NCBI GenBank assembly: GCA_022823405.1
Contig: JAJDXD010000137.1
Coordinates: 1-63,073 of the forward strand
DNA length: 63,073 nt
Direction: 5' to 3'
From: Gammaproteobacteria bacterium
GTDB lineage: Bacteria > Pseudomonadota > Gammaproteobacteria > Arenicellales > JAJDZL01
A program made the translations under genes and the position numbers. Of this stretch, positions 43,261 through 52,787 are shown one piece after another. How positions within the stretch are numbered: position 1 is the stretch's first letter; each line of letters opens with the position of its first letter. The notes below the pieces were generated by a model. That model was not told the origin of the DNA, did no database searches, and was given only the letters and a program-made list of their open reading frames with translations.

Positions 43261-43655
43261 ATCAGATTTTTCTGAAATCAGGCGACATTAACCGGCGAGA
43301 AAACGGGCAAGATCAGCGTTTGATTTCCCATGGTTTCTGTACATTTGTTTCGTAAGTGATTGATATTATGTGACTCCGCTTGTCATTGTAAGCACTATAA
43401 AAGGCACTTTCCGGTTTTGTCAGAACCAGTGCGCTAGGAATAATGGGTAGAAGCGGCTAAATCAGGTGAACGATGTATGTTCACTTTTCAACCCCCGTCA
43501 CGCACTACTTTCGGGCATAACTCGATGTGAACCGAATGCAAAGATAATTTCGAAAGAACTTATCGGCGATATTCTAAAGCAGAGTATTTAATCAGTCGAA
43601 CGGTGTGCTTGGTTAAACCGTCGTAGTATTTATCAATCCCGCAATTCAAAAACTA
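43261..43655. other. Divergent intergenic region, no gene recognised
   Basis: 395 bases between the glycerophosphodiesterase gene and the Fe-S protein gene, both starting away from it, so it must hold two promoters. No standard promoter pair, riboswitch or RNA gene could be identified by eye. Confidence 0.4.
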
Positions 43656-44366
43656 ATGAGTATTTCACAAGGAATTCAATTTCTTGAGTCGCGGGGCATC
43701 AACCTATTTCACGCTTTTGATACACCCGACATTGCCGGAATCATTGGTAATGCCGTACCTGAGTTGGATTTGAACCCTTATCCCACAACGGTGCTGACTG
43801 CACATGCAGGGTACAAATTCTGGCAATCAATGAAACAAGCGGGAATTCAAGGAGATGACCCGGTTGACCAGTATAGTATTTTGCTAGCGCAGGAATATGC
43901 AGAGAGATTTCTGAACTGTCAGGCAAAAATCCTCTATCCATCCGACTATCCGATTTCACTGATGAGTATTGGCGAAAAGGCCGGCTGGAACTATGTGACT
44001 CCAATGGGTATCAGTATCCACCCGAGTTATGGTACCTGGTTCGCCTACCGGACATTGTTTTTGGTCAAGACGCAGTTAACTCCAACACCGCGACTTGTAG
44101 CTGAGCATCCCTGTGAGTCCTGTATGGACAAACCTTGTCAAACTGTCTGTCCATCTGGAGCGGTTACTGAGATCGGTTCATTCAATCTTGAAACCTGTGC
44201 GCGTTACAGAATTCGGGATGATTCGCCCTGTTCGTATCAATGCCAGTCGCGCAATATATGCCCAGTCGGAGCGCAGTACCGATACGTACCCGAACAGATG
44301 AAATATCATTACCGGCGGTCAAGGAATACGATGAAGCGTTATTTTGGTTCTGAAGCAGGAAATTAA
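43656..44366 (+). CDS. Ferredoxin-like 4Fe-4S protein of unknown function
   Basis: A 236-residue cytoplasmic protein. Its C-terminal half has two ligand groups: CESCMDKPCQTVCPSGAV, about residue 150, and later CARYRI, CSYQC and NICPVG. The spacing is like the Fe-S domain of epoxyqueuosine reductase-type proteins, but the cobalamin domain of QueG is not evident and the N-terminal 140 residues match no family I recognise. It is followed after 17 bases by a MaoC dehydratase gene. Possibly an electron-transfer or sensing protein; the function is unknown. Confidence 0.7.
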   Translation: MSISQGIQFLESRGINLFHAFDTPDIAGIIGNAVPELDLNPYPTTVLTAHAGYKFWQSMKQAGIQGDDPVDQYSILLAQEYAERFLNCQAKILYPSDYPISLMSIGEKAGWNYVTPMGISIHPSYGTWFAYRTLFLVKTQLTPTPRLVAEHPCESCMDKPCQTVCPSGAVTEIGSFNLETCARYRIRDDSPCSYQCQSRNICPVGAQYRYVPEQMKYHYRRSRNTMKRYFGSEAGN

Positions 44367-44383
44367 CGGAGACGGTCAGTTCA

Positions 44384-44824
44384 ATGTACTTTGAAGAATA
44401 CAAAGTGGGTGATAAGTTCAAGAGTTCAGGTGTAACTTTTACTGAAAGTGGCATCATTGATTTTGCTATCAAATACGATCCACAACCCTTTCACATTGAT
44501 GTTGAGGAAGCGGCAAAATCGCAATACAAGGGACTGATTGCCAGCGGATTTCAAACATTGGCTCTGGCATTTCGCATGTATATACAGGAAGGTTTCATCA
44601 AGCAGGGCATGGGTTCGCCGGGAATGGATGAACTTCGCTGGCTGAAACCCGTACGCCCTGGCGATACGCTTCATATTGAAAGTGAAGTGTTGGGTACCAA
44701 AGCTTCCAGCAGCAGGAATGATCGGGGATATGTCGATATTTTCTGCAGCTGGGTCAATCAACGCGACGAGGTTGTCATGACTGTTCGACTCACCCAGATC
44801 ATTCGGAGACGTCCTCCGAAATAG
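44384..44824 (+). CDS. MaoC-like (R)-specific enoyl hydratase family protein
   Basis: A 146-residue single hot-dog domain protein. The hydratase signature is FAIKYDPQPFHIDVEEAAKS with the Asp-His pair, followed by IASGFQTLALAFRMY and ELRWLKPVRPGDTLHIESEV. Members hydrate enoyl-CoAs, sometimes in mesaconyl/methylmalyl routes. GGAGACGG precedes the ATG. The substrate is not defined; no acyl-CoA dehydrogenase or thiolase genes lie beside it. Confidence 0.88.
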   Translation: MYFEEYKVGDKFKSSGVTFTESGIIDFAIKYDPQPFHIDVEEAAKSQYKGLIASGFQTLALAFRMYIQEGFIKQGMGSPGMDELRWLKPVRPGDTLHIESEVLGTKASSSRNDRGYVDIFCSWVNQRDEVVMTVRLTQIIRRRPPK

Positions 44825-44878
44825 CATGCAAAATGCGGTTGAAAATAACCGCTCTCCATTGAAGCGAGGTCAGTTCTG

Positions 44879-45862
44879 ATGCGAGCTGCCTTGTTTGATT
44901 CCCCGGGCTCGCCTCTCAGACTAGCGGATATAGAACAGCCATCTCCAGGACCGCAGGAGGTCCTTTTGCGAAACCGAGCGTGCGCAGTCTGTCGCACAGA
45001 TTTGCATATCGTAGACGGAGACCTGAATGTTCCTTCAACACCATTGATTCCAGGCCACCAGATTGTGGCTGAAGTTGCAAAAGTTGGCAACGAGGTAAAG
45101 CATCTTCAAGTTGGTGATCGGATGGGTGTTCCTTGGCTTGGCAGAACCTGCGGACACTGCAATTTCTGTGTGAATGAACAGGAGAACCTGTGTGACAAGG
45201 CGCGCTTTACTGGTCTTCACATCACTGGTGGTTTCGCTGAGTATAGCATCGCGGATTCAAGATTCTGTTTTTCCATGGACTCGTCATTGGATGATCTTCA
45301 GCTCGCACCTTTGCTCTGTGGAGGCTTGATTGGTTACCGGGCTTATCGCATGATTGGAGATGCGAAGAAAGTTGGATTTTATGGATTCGGATCTGCTGCA
45401 CACATCCTCTTGCAGTTGGCAGTGTATGAGGATCGGAAAGTGTATGCGTTTACCAGAGACGGTGACTCAGAATCACAATTGTTCGCCAGACAAATGGGTG
45501 CTTATTGGGCAGGTGGATCCGGTGATCATCCGCCTGAACCATTGGATGCGGCCATCATTTTTGCACCGGTCGGTGAATTGGTACCTGTAGCACTTAGCGC
45601 TGTTCAAAAAGGCGGGGTTGTCGTGTGTGCAGGAATTCACATGAGTGATATACCTTCCATTCCCTATGAGTTGTTATGGGGAGAGCGTACTGTGCGCTCT
45701 GTCGCCAACCTTACTCGGAGAGATGGTTGGGAATTCCTGGAACTCGCCACAAGAATTCCGGTGCGAACCAGTGTACAGAGTTATCCGCTAGAGAAGGTCA
45801 ATCAGGCGCTCGACGATTTGAGAGATGGTAACATCAACGGGTCAGCTGTGATTTTGCTATGA
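44879..45862 (+). CDS. Zinc-dependent alcohol dehydrogenase family protein
   Basis: A 327-residue medium-chain dehydrogenase. The catalytic zinc ligands are in CRTDLH and GHQIVAE, the structural zinc set is CGHCNFCVNEQENLC, and the nucleotide fold begins VGFYGFGSAAH. It lies 54 bases after the MaoC gene on the same strand. The AdhA-like subgroup oxidises or reduces small alcohols and aldehydes; a role in C1 or short-chain aldehyde handling would suit the genome but is unproven. Confidence 0.9.
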   Translation: MRAALFDSPGSPLRLADIEQPSPGPQEVLLRNRACAVCRTDLHIVDGDLNVPSTPLIPGHQIVAEVAKVGNEVKHLQVGDRMGVPWLGRTCGHCNFCVNEQENLCDKARFTGLHITGGFAEYSIADSRFCFSMDSSLDDLQLAPLLCGGLIGYRAYRMIGDAKKVGFYGFGSAAHILLQLAVYEDRKVYAFTRDGDSESQLFARQMGAYWAGGSGDHPPEPLDAAIIFAPVGELVPVALSAVQKGGVVVCAGIHMSDIPSIPYELLWGERTVRSVANLTRRDGWEFLELATRIPVRTSVQSYPLEKVNQALDDLRDGNINGSAVILL

Positions 45863-45951
45863 CAGATTGAGGTACTAAGTTCGACATTTGTTCTTAATAC
45901 TGAGGCTTTAGCAATGGCAGACTGTATTCGGCAAACATCATGACAGATCAT

Positions 45952-46881
45952 TCACTGAGTTGGTTCTCCGACTCCATAGCCCGTGTCTACAAAATTGTTG
46001 CAGAGGAAAGTGTAGAGCGCCTTTGTTTGCGGGTTCATTTCTTTGCTACGCTTCCAAATCAGCCCGACATCCATTGAATGCACCTGACCTGCGACGGGTT
46101 TCACTTCTACATGTTGTCCTTCCAAAGACCAGGGTCGGTAAACCATATCTGACAGAATTGTGATACCTGTCCCTGTAGCCACCATACTTCTAACTGCCTC
46201 GACTGATGAAGTTTTGAATATCACATTGGGCGAGTAGTCAGTGGCACTCCAATAACGAAGTGCAGATTTTTCTGCCTCGTCCACGGTGAGCATGACGTAC
46301 GGCTCTTTGGCAATTTGAGATAACTCGACAACATCTTCATTCATCAGATGATGGTCAGCTGACAACCACAGCCGTCGTTGCGATTTGATGAGTACCCTTG
46401 AGCTGATTTCACCAACGTTTTGTAGATTTGAAACCAGAATCACTGCAATGTCGAGTTCACCGCTGACAATTTCTTCTTCAATTTGAGTTCGTTGTTTTTC
46501 AACCAATTTGAACTCAACATCCGGAAATGACCGACTAAACCGCATCAGTAACTGTGGAAAAAAGTATCCGGCGACAGTGTATGTCAGTCCAACCTTTACC
46601 TTACCTCTCAATGAGCGGCCAGACCGACGCACACCTCTAGTGGCTTCAGAAACCGCTGCCATGATATTCTGGGCGTGTGTCAGGAATTGGTGTCCCTCGT
46701 AAGTCAATTCGACACCGTTAGACCGACGTCGGAACAAAGGCGCTTCAATATCCTTTTCCAGTTTGTCAATAGCAGCACTGACAGCCGATTGGGAAACATG
46801 TAGATTTGCTGCAGCAACAGAGACCTTTCCAGCGTCTGCAACTGCAATGAAATATCGAACTTGTCTAAAGGAAAAAGCCAT
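45952..46881 (-). CDS. LysR-family transcription regulator
   Basis: A 309-residue regulator. The N-terminal winged helix (RQVRYFIAVADAGKVSVAAANLHVS split over the HTH) and QSAVSAAIDKLE are standard; the remaining 220 residues are the effector-binding domain. It is divergent from, and 183 bases from, the nine-gene import/carboxylase operon starting at 47064, and an inverted repeat lies between them, so it most likely controls that operon in response to its substrate. Confidence 0.92.
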   Translation of the reverse strand: MAFSFRQVRYFIAVADAGKVSVAAANLHVSQSAVSAAIDKLEKDIEAPLFRRRSNGVELTYEGHQFLTHAQNIMAAVSEATRGVRRSGRSLRGKVKVGLTYTVAGYFFPQLLMRFSRSFPDVEFKLVEKQRTQIEEEIVSGELDIAVILVSNLQNVGEISSRVLIKSQRRLWLSADHHLMNEDVVELSQIAKEPYVMLTVDEAEKSALRYWSATDYSPNVIFKTSSVEAVRSMVATGTGITILSDMVYRPWSLEGQHVEVKPVAGQVHSMDVGLIWKRSKEMNPQTKALYTFLCNNFVDTGYGVGEPTQ

Positions 46882-46916
46882 CGATTAAATTAATATCACT
46901 CTGCAAAAAATACTAT

Positions 46917-46948
46917 TTTACAAAAAATATTGGATTCCTATAATCCAA
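46917..46948 (+). promoter_or_regulatory. Promoter with overlapping LysR-type operator
   Basis: TTTACA (46917-46922) and TATAAT (46939-46944), 16 bases apart, form a near-consensus promoter for the operon at 47064. TTGGATT-CCTAT-AATCCAA (46930-46948) is a 7-bp inverted repeat that overlaps the -10 box. Its form, a T...A dyad with short spacer, suits a LysR-type regulator, and its position would allow repression of the operon. Confidence 0.6.
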
Positions 46949-47063
46949 ATTCATGATGCCGTCGACTGAGTTTCAATTTGTGGCGGCATAAAGATTCACT
47001 CTCACGAAATTTTGGAATTTTGAAAGTGTAACTGAGTCAATGCCTGGAAAATAGGAGAAAGTA

Positions 47064-48137
47064 ATGAAAAAATCAATTAAATCTTTGGCTTTTGTTGGAG
47101 CAGCTGCGATTTGTTGGGTTGGTAGTGCTTCTGCACAAGATTGGTACCCATATCCAGTTGAAGTATGGGATCCGCCTTTTGATATGGCGAGCCCAAGAAC
47201 GACAGTCGACTATGTACCTCTGGAAAAGGCGGAAAAAGCCTGGGACATCTGTGTCTCGTTTCCACACATGAAAGATGCATACTGGTTGGCGGTCGATTAC
47301 GGAGTGGTTGCGGAATCTGAACGCTTGGGTGTCAAGATGCAACTAGTTGAAGCAGGCGGTTACACAAATCTGAACACTCAGATTTCTCAAATCGAAGATT
47401 GTGTAGCGCGGGGTGCGGAAGCAGTGGTTATTGGCGCGATCTCATTTGATGGAATGAACAATCTTGTTAGTGAAATTCGCGCTAAAGGCATTCCAGTGAT
47501 CGATGTGATCAATGGGATTTCTTCACCCGAGTTATCTGCCAAATCACTGGTCTCATTTGGTGAAATGGGATACAAGGCTGGTGAATACATTGCCAAACTG
47601 CACCCGACAGGGTCAGGAAAGGTTCAAGTTGCCTGGTTTCCAGGACCTCCCGGAGCCGGTTGGGTCGAAGCGGGTAACGCCGGTTTTCAGGAAGCTGTTT
47701 CGGGCTCAGACATTGAGGTTGTTGAAACCAAGTACGGCGATACGGGTAAAGAAATTCAGTTGAAACTTGTTGAGGATACCTTGGAAACCTATCCAGATAT
47801 TCAGTACATCGTTGGAACGTCTCCCACAGTCGAAGCCTCCATCAGTCTTTTGAGATCACGCGGGCTAACTGATCAAATTAGTCTGCTGGCTTACTACTTT
47901 ACGCCTGGTGTATTCCGGGGAATTCAGCGCGGTCAAGTGTTGGCGGCACCGACGGATTCTGCAGTTATTCAGGGACGTGTTGCCATCGATCAAGCGGTTC
48001 GAATCCTTGAAGGGAAAGACTATCACAAACATGTCGGACCAGCACTCTATGTGATTGATCCAGAAAACATAAACACATTCGATCGGGGCTCTTCACTGGC
48101 TCCGGACGGCTTCAAACCTACCTTCACTGTGAACTAA
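47064..48137 (+). CDS. TorT/ribose-type ABC transporter substrate-binding protein
   Basis: A periplasmic protein of 357 residues with signal peptide MKKSIKSLAFVGAAA...ASA (cleavage near residue 25). The mature start DWYPYPVEVWDPPFD resembles TorT-like binding proteins. The rest is the type I periplasmic fold of sugar-binding proteins (QISQIEDCVARGAEAVVIGAIS; YIVGTSPTVEASISLLRSRG). TorT senses trimethylamine N-oxide in E. coli; here the gene is followed by an importer ATPase and permease, so it is a transport protein. AGGAGA precedes the ATG. Ligand unknown. Confidence 0.88.
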   Translation: MKKSIKSLAFVGAAAICWVGSASAQDWYPYPVEVWDPPFDMASPRTTVDYVPLEKAEKAWDICVSFPHMKDAYWLAVDYGVVAESERLGVKMQLVEAGGYTNLNTQISQIEDCVARGAEAVVIGAISFDGMNNLVSEIRAKGIPVIDVINGISSPELSAKSLVSFGEMGYKAGEYIAKLHPTGSGKVQVAWFPGPPGAGWVEAGNAGFQEAVSGSDIEVVETKYGDTGKEIQLKLVEDTLETYPDIQYIVGTSPTVEASISLLRSRGLTDQISLLAYYFTPGVFRGIQRGQVLAAPTDSAVIQGRVAIDQAVRILEGKDYHKHVGPALYVIDPENINTFDRGSSLAPDGFKPTFTVN

Positions 48138-48141
48138 ACAA

Positions 48142-49698
48142 TTGCTGAACGAATTTCCGACAGCAACAATTAGTCAAGAAAGTGGGTTCCCAGACAATGG
48201 GAGCCCACTGCTGTTGGAATTGCGCGCAATCTGCAAGCAGTTCTCTGGCACACTGGTACTGGACTCTGTTGATTTTTCATTGAAACCAGGTGAAGTTCAC
48301 GTTCTGTTTGGCGAAAACGGATCCGGTAAGACCACCCTGATTTCGATAGTTGCGGGTGCTTATCGGCCCGATGGCGGGAATTTTTTATTCCGCAATGAAC
48401 CTGTCGAAATTTTTTCTGTTAATCATGCCCGCGCTCTTGGAATCAGTACGGTTTTTCAGGAGTTCTCCTTGGTACCACAACTTTCCATCGAAGAGAATCT
48501 GTTTCTTGGCGCAGAGGAAACTTTTGGCGGAATTCTGAAGAAATCTGTGATTCGAAAGAGGGCTCAAGAAGTACTCGAACGACTTGGATTTTCACTGAAT
48601 CCTTCTCAACAAGTCGCATTTTTGTCCCGCGCTGAGCAGCAGATGGTGGAAATTGCCAAGGCTTTTCGGGCAGATCTCTCGGTACTCATACTTGATGAGC
48701 CAACTGCATCTTTGACCGATCAGGAAACTGAACAGCTATTTACATTGATTGAACAGGTTAAGGCTCAAGGCGTAGGCATCATCTACATCACACACCGTAT
48801 GAGTGAAATACAACGAATAGGCGACCGCATCACTGTACTTCGCGACGGTCATAAGATTACCACTGTAGATGCTGATGTATCAGAAGAAGATTTAGTGCAA
48901 TTGATGACGGGTCGAGTATTCGATCAGATTTTTCCTGATATTGCTTTTCAGCCTGCAAATAGAATGCTTGAAGTCAGAGATTTAAAGACAGCCGATAACA
49001 CAGTGCGGGGCGTTTCCATAAATGTGGCAAACGGAGAAGTTGTTGGATTAGCTGGCTTAATTGGTTCTGGAAAGTCCGACGTTGCCAGAGCCTGCTTCGG
49101 TTGCAGTCCGATCAGTGACGGTAGTATCTATTTTAATGGGGAGTTGACCAACGGTTTATCTCCGCGAAAAATGCTTGAACGAGGATTTTTCTATATGCCT
49201 TCAGACCGTCGGGATGAGGGGCTGGTTATGATGAGAAGTGCCAGGGAGAGTATGGCTTTGGCTGCTTTGAATACGCCCGAGTTTTCAAGAGGCGTCTTTC
49301 TCAGGCGTCAAGAGGAAATTCAGCGTCTTCGATACATAGCAGAAAGACTAAATCTCCAACCAGCCAACATTGAAAGAGTAGTCGAACATTTTTCAGGTGG
49401 AAATCAACAGAAAATTCTGATCGGAAAGAGTTTGACGCGCAAAGTCAAGCTGTTTGTTTTTGATGAACCGACTGTGGGCGTCGATGTGGCGACAAGAATC
49501 GCAATTTATCAGTTTATCGGACATCTTTGTGAAGACGGTGCAGCGGTACTCCTAATCTCATCAGATTTACCTGAAATATTACACTTGACCAATCGAGTTT
49601 ATGTACTCTGTCGTGGTGTCCTGACGGCAGAACTGCAATCGGACAACATAAATCAGGAAAATGTACTGAGACATTGTTTCGAACGAGACGCGGCATAA
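48142..49698 (+). CDS. Sugar-type ABC importer ATPase with two nucleotide domains (RbsA/MglA-like)
   Basis: A 518-residue double ATPase. The first half has Walker A GENGSGKTT and Walker B VLILDEPTASLT; the second has the degenerate Walker A GLIGSGKSD, signature FSGGNQQKILIGKSL and VFDEPTVGVD. This tandem form belongs to ribose/galactose-type importers that pair with type I binding proteins, which fits its neighbours. The start is TTG at 48142, 4 bases after the previous stop; no other start is close. Confidence 0.92.
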   Translation: MLNEFPTATISQESGFPDNGSPLLLELRAICKQFSGTLVLDSVDFSLKPGEVHVLFGENGSGKTTLISIVAGAYRPDGGNFLFRNEPVEIFSVNHARALGISTVFQEFSLVPQLSIEENLFLGAEETFGGILKKSVIRKRAQEVLERLGFSLNPSQQVAFLSRAEQQMVEIAKAFRADLSVLILDEPTASLTDQETEQLFTLIEQVKAQGVGIIYITHRMSEIQRIGDRITVLRDGHKITTVDADVSEEDLVQLMTGRVFDQIFPDIAFQPANRMLEVRDLKTADNTVRGVSINVANGEVVGLAGLIGSGKSDVARACFGCSPISDGSIYFNGELTNGLSPRKMLERGFFYMPSDRRDEGLVMMRSARESMALAALNTPEFSRGVFLRRQEEIQRLRYIAERLNLQPANIERVVEHFSGGNQQKILIGKSLTRKVKLFVFDEPTVGVDVATRIAIYQFIGHLCEDGAAVLLISSDLPEILHLTNRVYVLCRGVLTAELQSDNINQENVLRHCFERDAA

Positions 49699-49755
49699 AC
49701 AGTTTTGCAAGCATCAAAATTGAAAAATTCTTTGAACTAAAACACCAATACTGTC

Positions 49756-50742
49756 ATGAGGTTAATTAAGCTCGCGTTTGTACGGCTTGGGGTATTGCCA
49801 TTTCTTCTGTTGATTGCGGTAGTCATCTTCGCGTTGTTGTCGGACAATTTTCTAACAGGAAGAAATCTGCTCAATGTGGTCAGGCAATCAACGTATCTGA
49901 CACTCGTCGCAATTGGACAGATGTTTGCCTTGCTTACTGGCGGCTTTGATCTGTCTGTTGGTACCATATTGGCAATTACATCAGTCGTCGGCGCTACCGC
50001 GATGGCTACAGCTTTCGTAGCAATGCCCGATTCAATTCCTTTTGTTATTCTCATCGGAATACTCGCGGGTCTATGCGCTGGAACACTCATTGGGGTTATC
50101 AATGGAATCGGTGTAGCCGTGTTCAACGTTTCACCATTTATGATGAGTCTTGGAATGGCTTCTGTCGGTTTTGGTGTTGCGCTCTATATGACAGGGGGCA
50201 TACCCGTGTATGGAATGCCAATTGAATTTGGAGATATCTTTGGGTTTGGATCGATTTATGGAGTCCCGACGCCAGTTGCCGTAACGCTTGTCGTTATCGT
50301 GATTATGTTTTTCGTGGTCAACTGGACTCGGCTTGGTCGATATTTCTATGCGGTTGGAGGAAACTTGAAAGCCGCGCGTCTATCCGGAATCAACACCAAA
50401 TTAACGTTGTTTCTCGCTTATGTGTTCTGTGGATTTATGGCGTCAGTTGCAGGCATTCTACTCACTGCGCGACTTGATACGGGAGAAGCCAACATCGGTG
50501 CGACGATGCCTCTTGAGTCGATCGCGGCATGTGTAATCGCAGGAGTCAGTTTGCGTGGAGGTGTAGGGCGTTTTGAAAATGTTGTACTGGGCGCCCTGTT
50601 CATCGGACTAGTCCAAAACGGAATGAATCTGGCACGAATTGAATCCTATCTACAAATCGTAGTGATTGGTTTGCTGCTGATATTGGCGGTTGTAGCTGAT
50701 CAGTTCCGATTGAAAGTAATCGCAAGTATGCAGGATTACTGA
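49756..50742 (+). CDS. Sugar-type ABC importer permease (RbsC-like)
   Basis: A 328-residue permease with eight to ten helices. FALLTGGFDLSVGTILAITSVV and RLSGINTKLTLFLAYVFCGFMA (split over helices) are characteristic of RbsC/AraH permeases. It forms a homodimer with the preceding tandem ATPase. Its stop overlaps the next start by one base (TGATG). Confidence 0.92.
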   Translation: MRLIKLAFVRLGVLPFLLLIAVVIFALLSDNFLTGRNLLNVVRQSTYLTLVAIGQMFALLTGGFDLSVGTILAITSVVGATAMATAFVAMPDSIPFVILIGILAGLCAGTLIGVINGIGVAVFNVSPFMMSLGMASVGFGVALYMTGGIPVYGMPIEFGDIFGFGSIYGVPTPVAVTLVVIVIMFFVVNWTRLGRYFYAVGGNLKAARLSGINTKLTLFLAYVFCGFMASVAGILLTARLDTGEANIGATMPLESIAACVIAGVSLRGGVGRFENVVLGALFIGLVQNGMNLARIESYLQIVVIGLLLILAVVADQFRLKVIASMQDY

Positions 50743-51749
50743 TGACAATAAAAGCCGCTTCAATCGGATTGGGATGGTGGTCGGGTGAGCTTGCCAAATC
50801 CATACACGGCAATTCGCATTTGATACAAATCGTATCCTGCTATTCCAGAGACAAAACAAAACGTTTGGAGTTCGCAAATCGATTTGAGTCTGGGCATCAC
50901 GATTCCTATGAAGCCTTGCTTGCTGATTCAACCATAGATGCAGTCATCATCTCTACTCCCCACTCACTCCATGCCGAGCACGTCATTCAGGCAGCGGAAG
51001 CCGGAAAACACGTATTTGTCGAAAAGCCATTCACCTTAACGGTCGAAAGTGCCAGAAAAGCGACAGCGGCATGCCGATCTGCGGGTGTGGTGTTGGCAGT
51101 TGGCCATAATCGGCGTTTTTCCGCAAGTGCGTCTCGGCTTAAGGAACTGCAGGTCGAAGGAATATTTGGCACCCTGTTACACCTTGAGGCGAACTTTTCA
51201 GCGCCTGGGGCGTTGGCCTATACTCCTGACAGATGGAGAGCCAATCGTCTTGAAAGTCCAGCCGGGGGCATTGCAGCTCTAGGAATTCATTTGATTGATC
51301 TGCTCTGTTATTTTGCTGGCTCAGTCACACGCGTGAGCGCCCAGGCAAAGCGCAGAGCAGTGACTGTAGACATGGATGATACGACTTCAGTGCTGTTTGA
51401 ATTCGACTCAGGGGCGACGGGATATCTTGGCTGCATGTTCGCCTGCCCCTACACGTCTTTTTTGAATGTTTACGGTACAAATGCCAATGCTTTTGCAAAA
51501 GTTGATACCGACAATTTGAGTACTCAGATTAATCGCGAGCAGGAAAGCGCACTCGTTATAGAGCCGATCGACACGTTGAAATTGGAGCTAGAGGAATTTG
51601 CACTTTCGTGCACTCAAGGCACACCATTTCGAGTCACCCCTGAACAAGCAGCCAGTAATGTGGCGGTTATGGAAGCGATCGCGTTATCGGCAAGCGCTGG
51701 CTCACCTGTCGATATCGAGGATGAATTCACTGAAGCTTGGAAAAATTAA
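50742..51749 (+). CDS. Gfo/Idh/MocA-family oxidoreductase
   Basis: A 335-residue NAD(P)-dependent oxidoreductase. The N-terminal Rossmann part shows IGLGWWSGELAKS, the nucleotide region STPHSLHAEHVIQAAEAGKHVFVEKPF with the EKP motif, and a C-terminal substrate domain with GGIAALGIHLIDLLCYF. Members oxidise sugars, inositols or related polyols. Translation is coupled to the permease gene. It presumably performs the first chemical step on the imported compound. Confidence 0.9.
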   Translation: MTIKAASIGLGWWSGELAKSIHGNSHLIQIVSCYSRDKTKRLEFANRFESGHHDSYEALLADSTIDAVIISTPHSLHAEHVIQAAEAGKHVFVEKPFTLTVESARKATAACRSAGVVLAVGHNRRFSASASRLKELQVEGIFGTLLHLEANFSAPGALAYTPDRWRANRLESPAGGIAALGIHLIDLLCYFAGSVTRVSAQAKRRAVTVDMDDTTSVLFEFDSGATGYLGCMFACPYTSFLNVYGTNANAFAKVDTDNLSTQINREQESALVIEPIDTLKLELEEFALSCTQGTPFRVTPEQAASNVAVMEAIALSASAGSPVDIEDEFTEAWKN

Positions 51750-51771
51750 ACTGATTAACTGGAGAAGCAAT

Positions 51772-52506
51772 ATGTCAACAGTCATTAACTGCGATATGGG
51801 AGAGGCCTTCAGCGTCTACAAATTGGGAGAAGACGAGAAATTGATGCCGTTAATCTCGCTGGCGAATGTTGCGTGTGGATTTCACGGTTCAGATCCAAAT
51901 CACATGCGTAAGACGGTCAGGCTTGCAAAAGACCACGATGTTCGAGTTGGTGCCCATCCTTCCTTTCCCGATATGCAGGGGTTTGGCCGACGCCCAATGG
52001 TGATAGAAAGAGAAGAACTCGCAAATATCATCCTCTACCAAATTGGTGCGTTGAGTGCCTTTTTGAGAGCTGAGGGAATGGAACTCAATCATATCAAACC
52101 TCATGGTGCTTTGTATGGCATGGCAGCGCGAAACGAAAACGTCGCACATGCTATCTGTGATGCTGCTGAGGTCTTTGATGTTCCCCTTCTTGGCATGAAA
52201 TATACGCTTCATGAAAAGGTGTATCAGGAACGGGGTATGGCATTTTTAGCAGAGTATTACGCCGACTTGGAATACAACGACGATGGCAGTTTGATCATCA
52301 CCCGAGAACATGATCCTGTCGACCCTCAATTAGCTGCCGCTCGTAGCGTTCGGGCGATTGAAGATGGGCAGACTGAGTCCGTAAATGGAAAGGATGTAGG
52401 AGTTGGAAGCGATTGCATATGCGTACACTCAGACACACCAAATGCTGTCGATGTCGCTCTGGCTGTTCGTGAAGCGATTCAACCTTACCAAAGCGTAGCA
52501 GTGTAG
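51772..52506 (+). CDS. pxpA: LamB/YcsF-family protein, 5-oxoprolinase subunit A-like (PxpA)
   Basis: A 244-residue metal-dependent amide/lactam-hydrolase type barrel. The signature INCDMGEAFSVYKLGEDE, then ANVACGFHGSDPNHMRKTV, GAHPSFPDMQGFGRRPM and IKPHGALYGMA are well conserved. PxpABC together cleave 5-oxoproline in bacteria. GGAGAAG stands before the ATG at 51772; the frame extends upstream into the previous gene. Here the genes for BCCP and biotin carboxylase are inserted between pxpA and pxpB, so the complex may act on another cyclic amide or carboxylate. Confidence 0.9.
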   Translation: MSTVINCDMGEAFSVYKLGEDEKLMPLISLANVACGFHGSDPNHMRKTVRLAKDHDVRVGAHPSFPDMQGFGRRPMVIEREELANIILYQIGALSAFLRAEGMELNHIKPHGALYGMAARNENVAHAICDAAEVFDVPLLGMKYTLHEKVYQERGMAFLAEYYADLEYNDDGSLIITREHDPVDPQLAAARSVRAIEDGQTESVNGKDVGVGSDCICVHSDTPNAVDVALAVREAIQPYQSVAV

Positions 52507-52530
52507 ACCTAAATTGAATGTGAGGAAAAA

Positions 52531-52773
52531 ATGTCGAACCAACAAATTGTTTCCCCTTTACCCGGAATTTTTTATCGTCGCCCTGCACCAGACCAGCCCC
52601 CATTTAAGGAGGTAGGTGATGCAGTTAGCGTAGGTAACGTCATTGGACTGATAGAAGTCATGAAGTCATTTCATGAGGTCAAGTCAGATAGAGCTGGAAC
52701 TATAGCTCAATTTCTGGTTGACAACGAAGATGCGGTGATGGCGGGACAGCCACTCGTTGATTTAAACGACTGA
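52531..52773 (+). CDS. Biotin carboxyl carrier protein (stand-alone)
   Basis: A short carrier of 80 residues, a biotinyl domain alone without the usual AccB N-terminal part. The biotinylation site is Lys45 in LIEVMKSFHEV, replacing the common EAMKM, and SPLPGIFYRRP starts the domain. GAGGAAAA precedes the ATG. It is placed directly before a biotin carboxylase gene and serves the pxp-linked carboxylase, not necessarily acetyl-CoA carboxylase. Confidence 0.9.
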   Translation: MSNQQIVSPLPGIFYRRPAPDQPPFKEVGDAVSVGNVIGLIEVMKSFHEVKSDRAGTIAQFLVDNEDAVMAGQPLVDLND

Positions 52774-52787
52774 ATCTCAATATTGAC

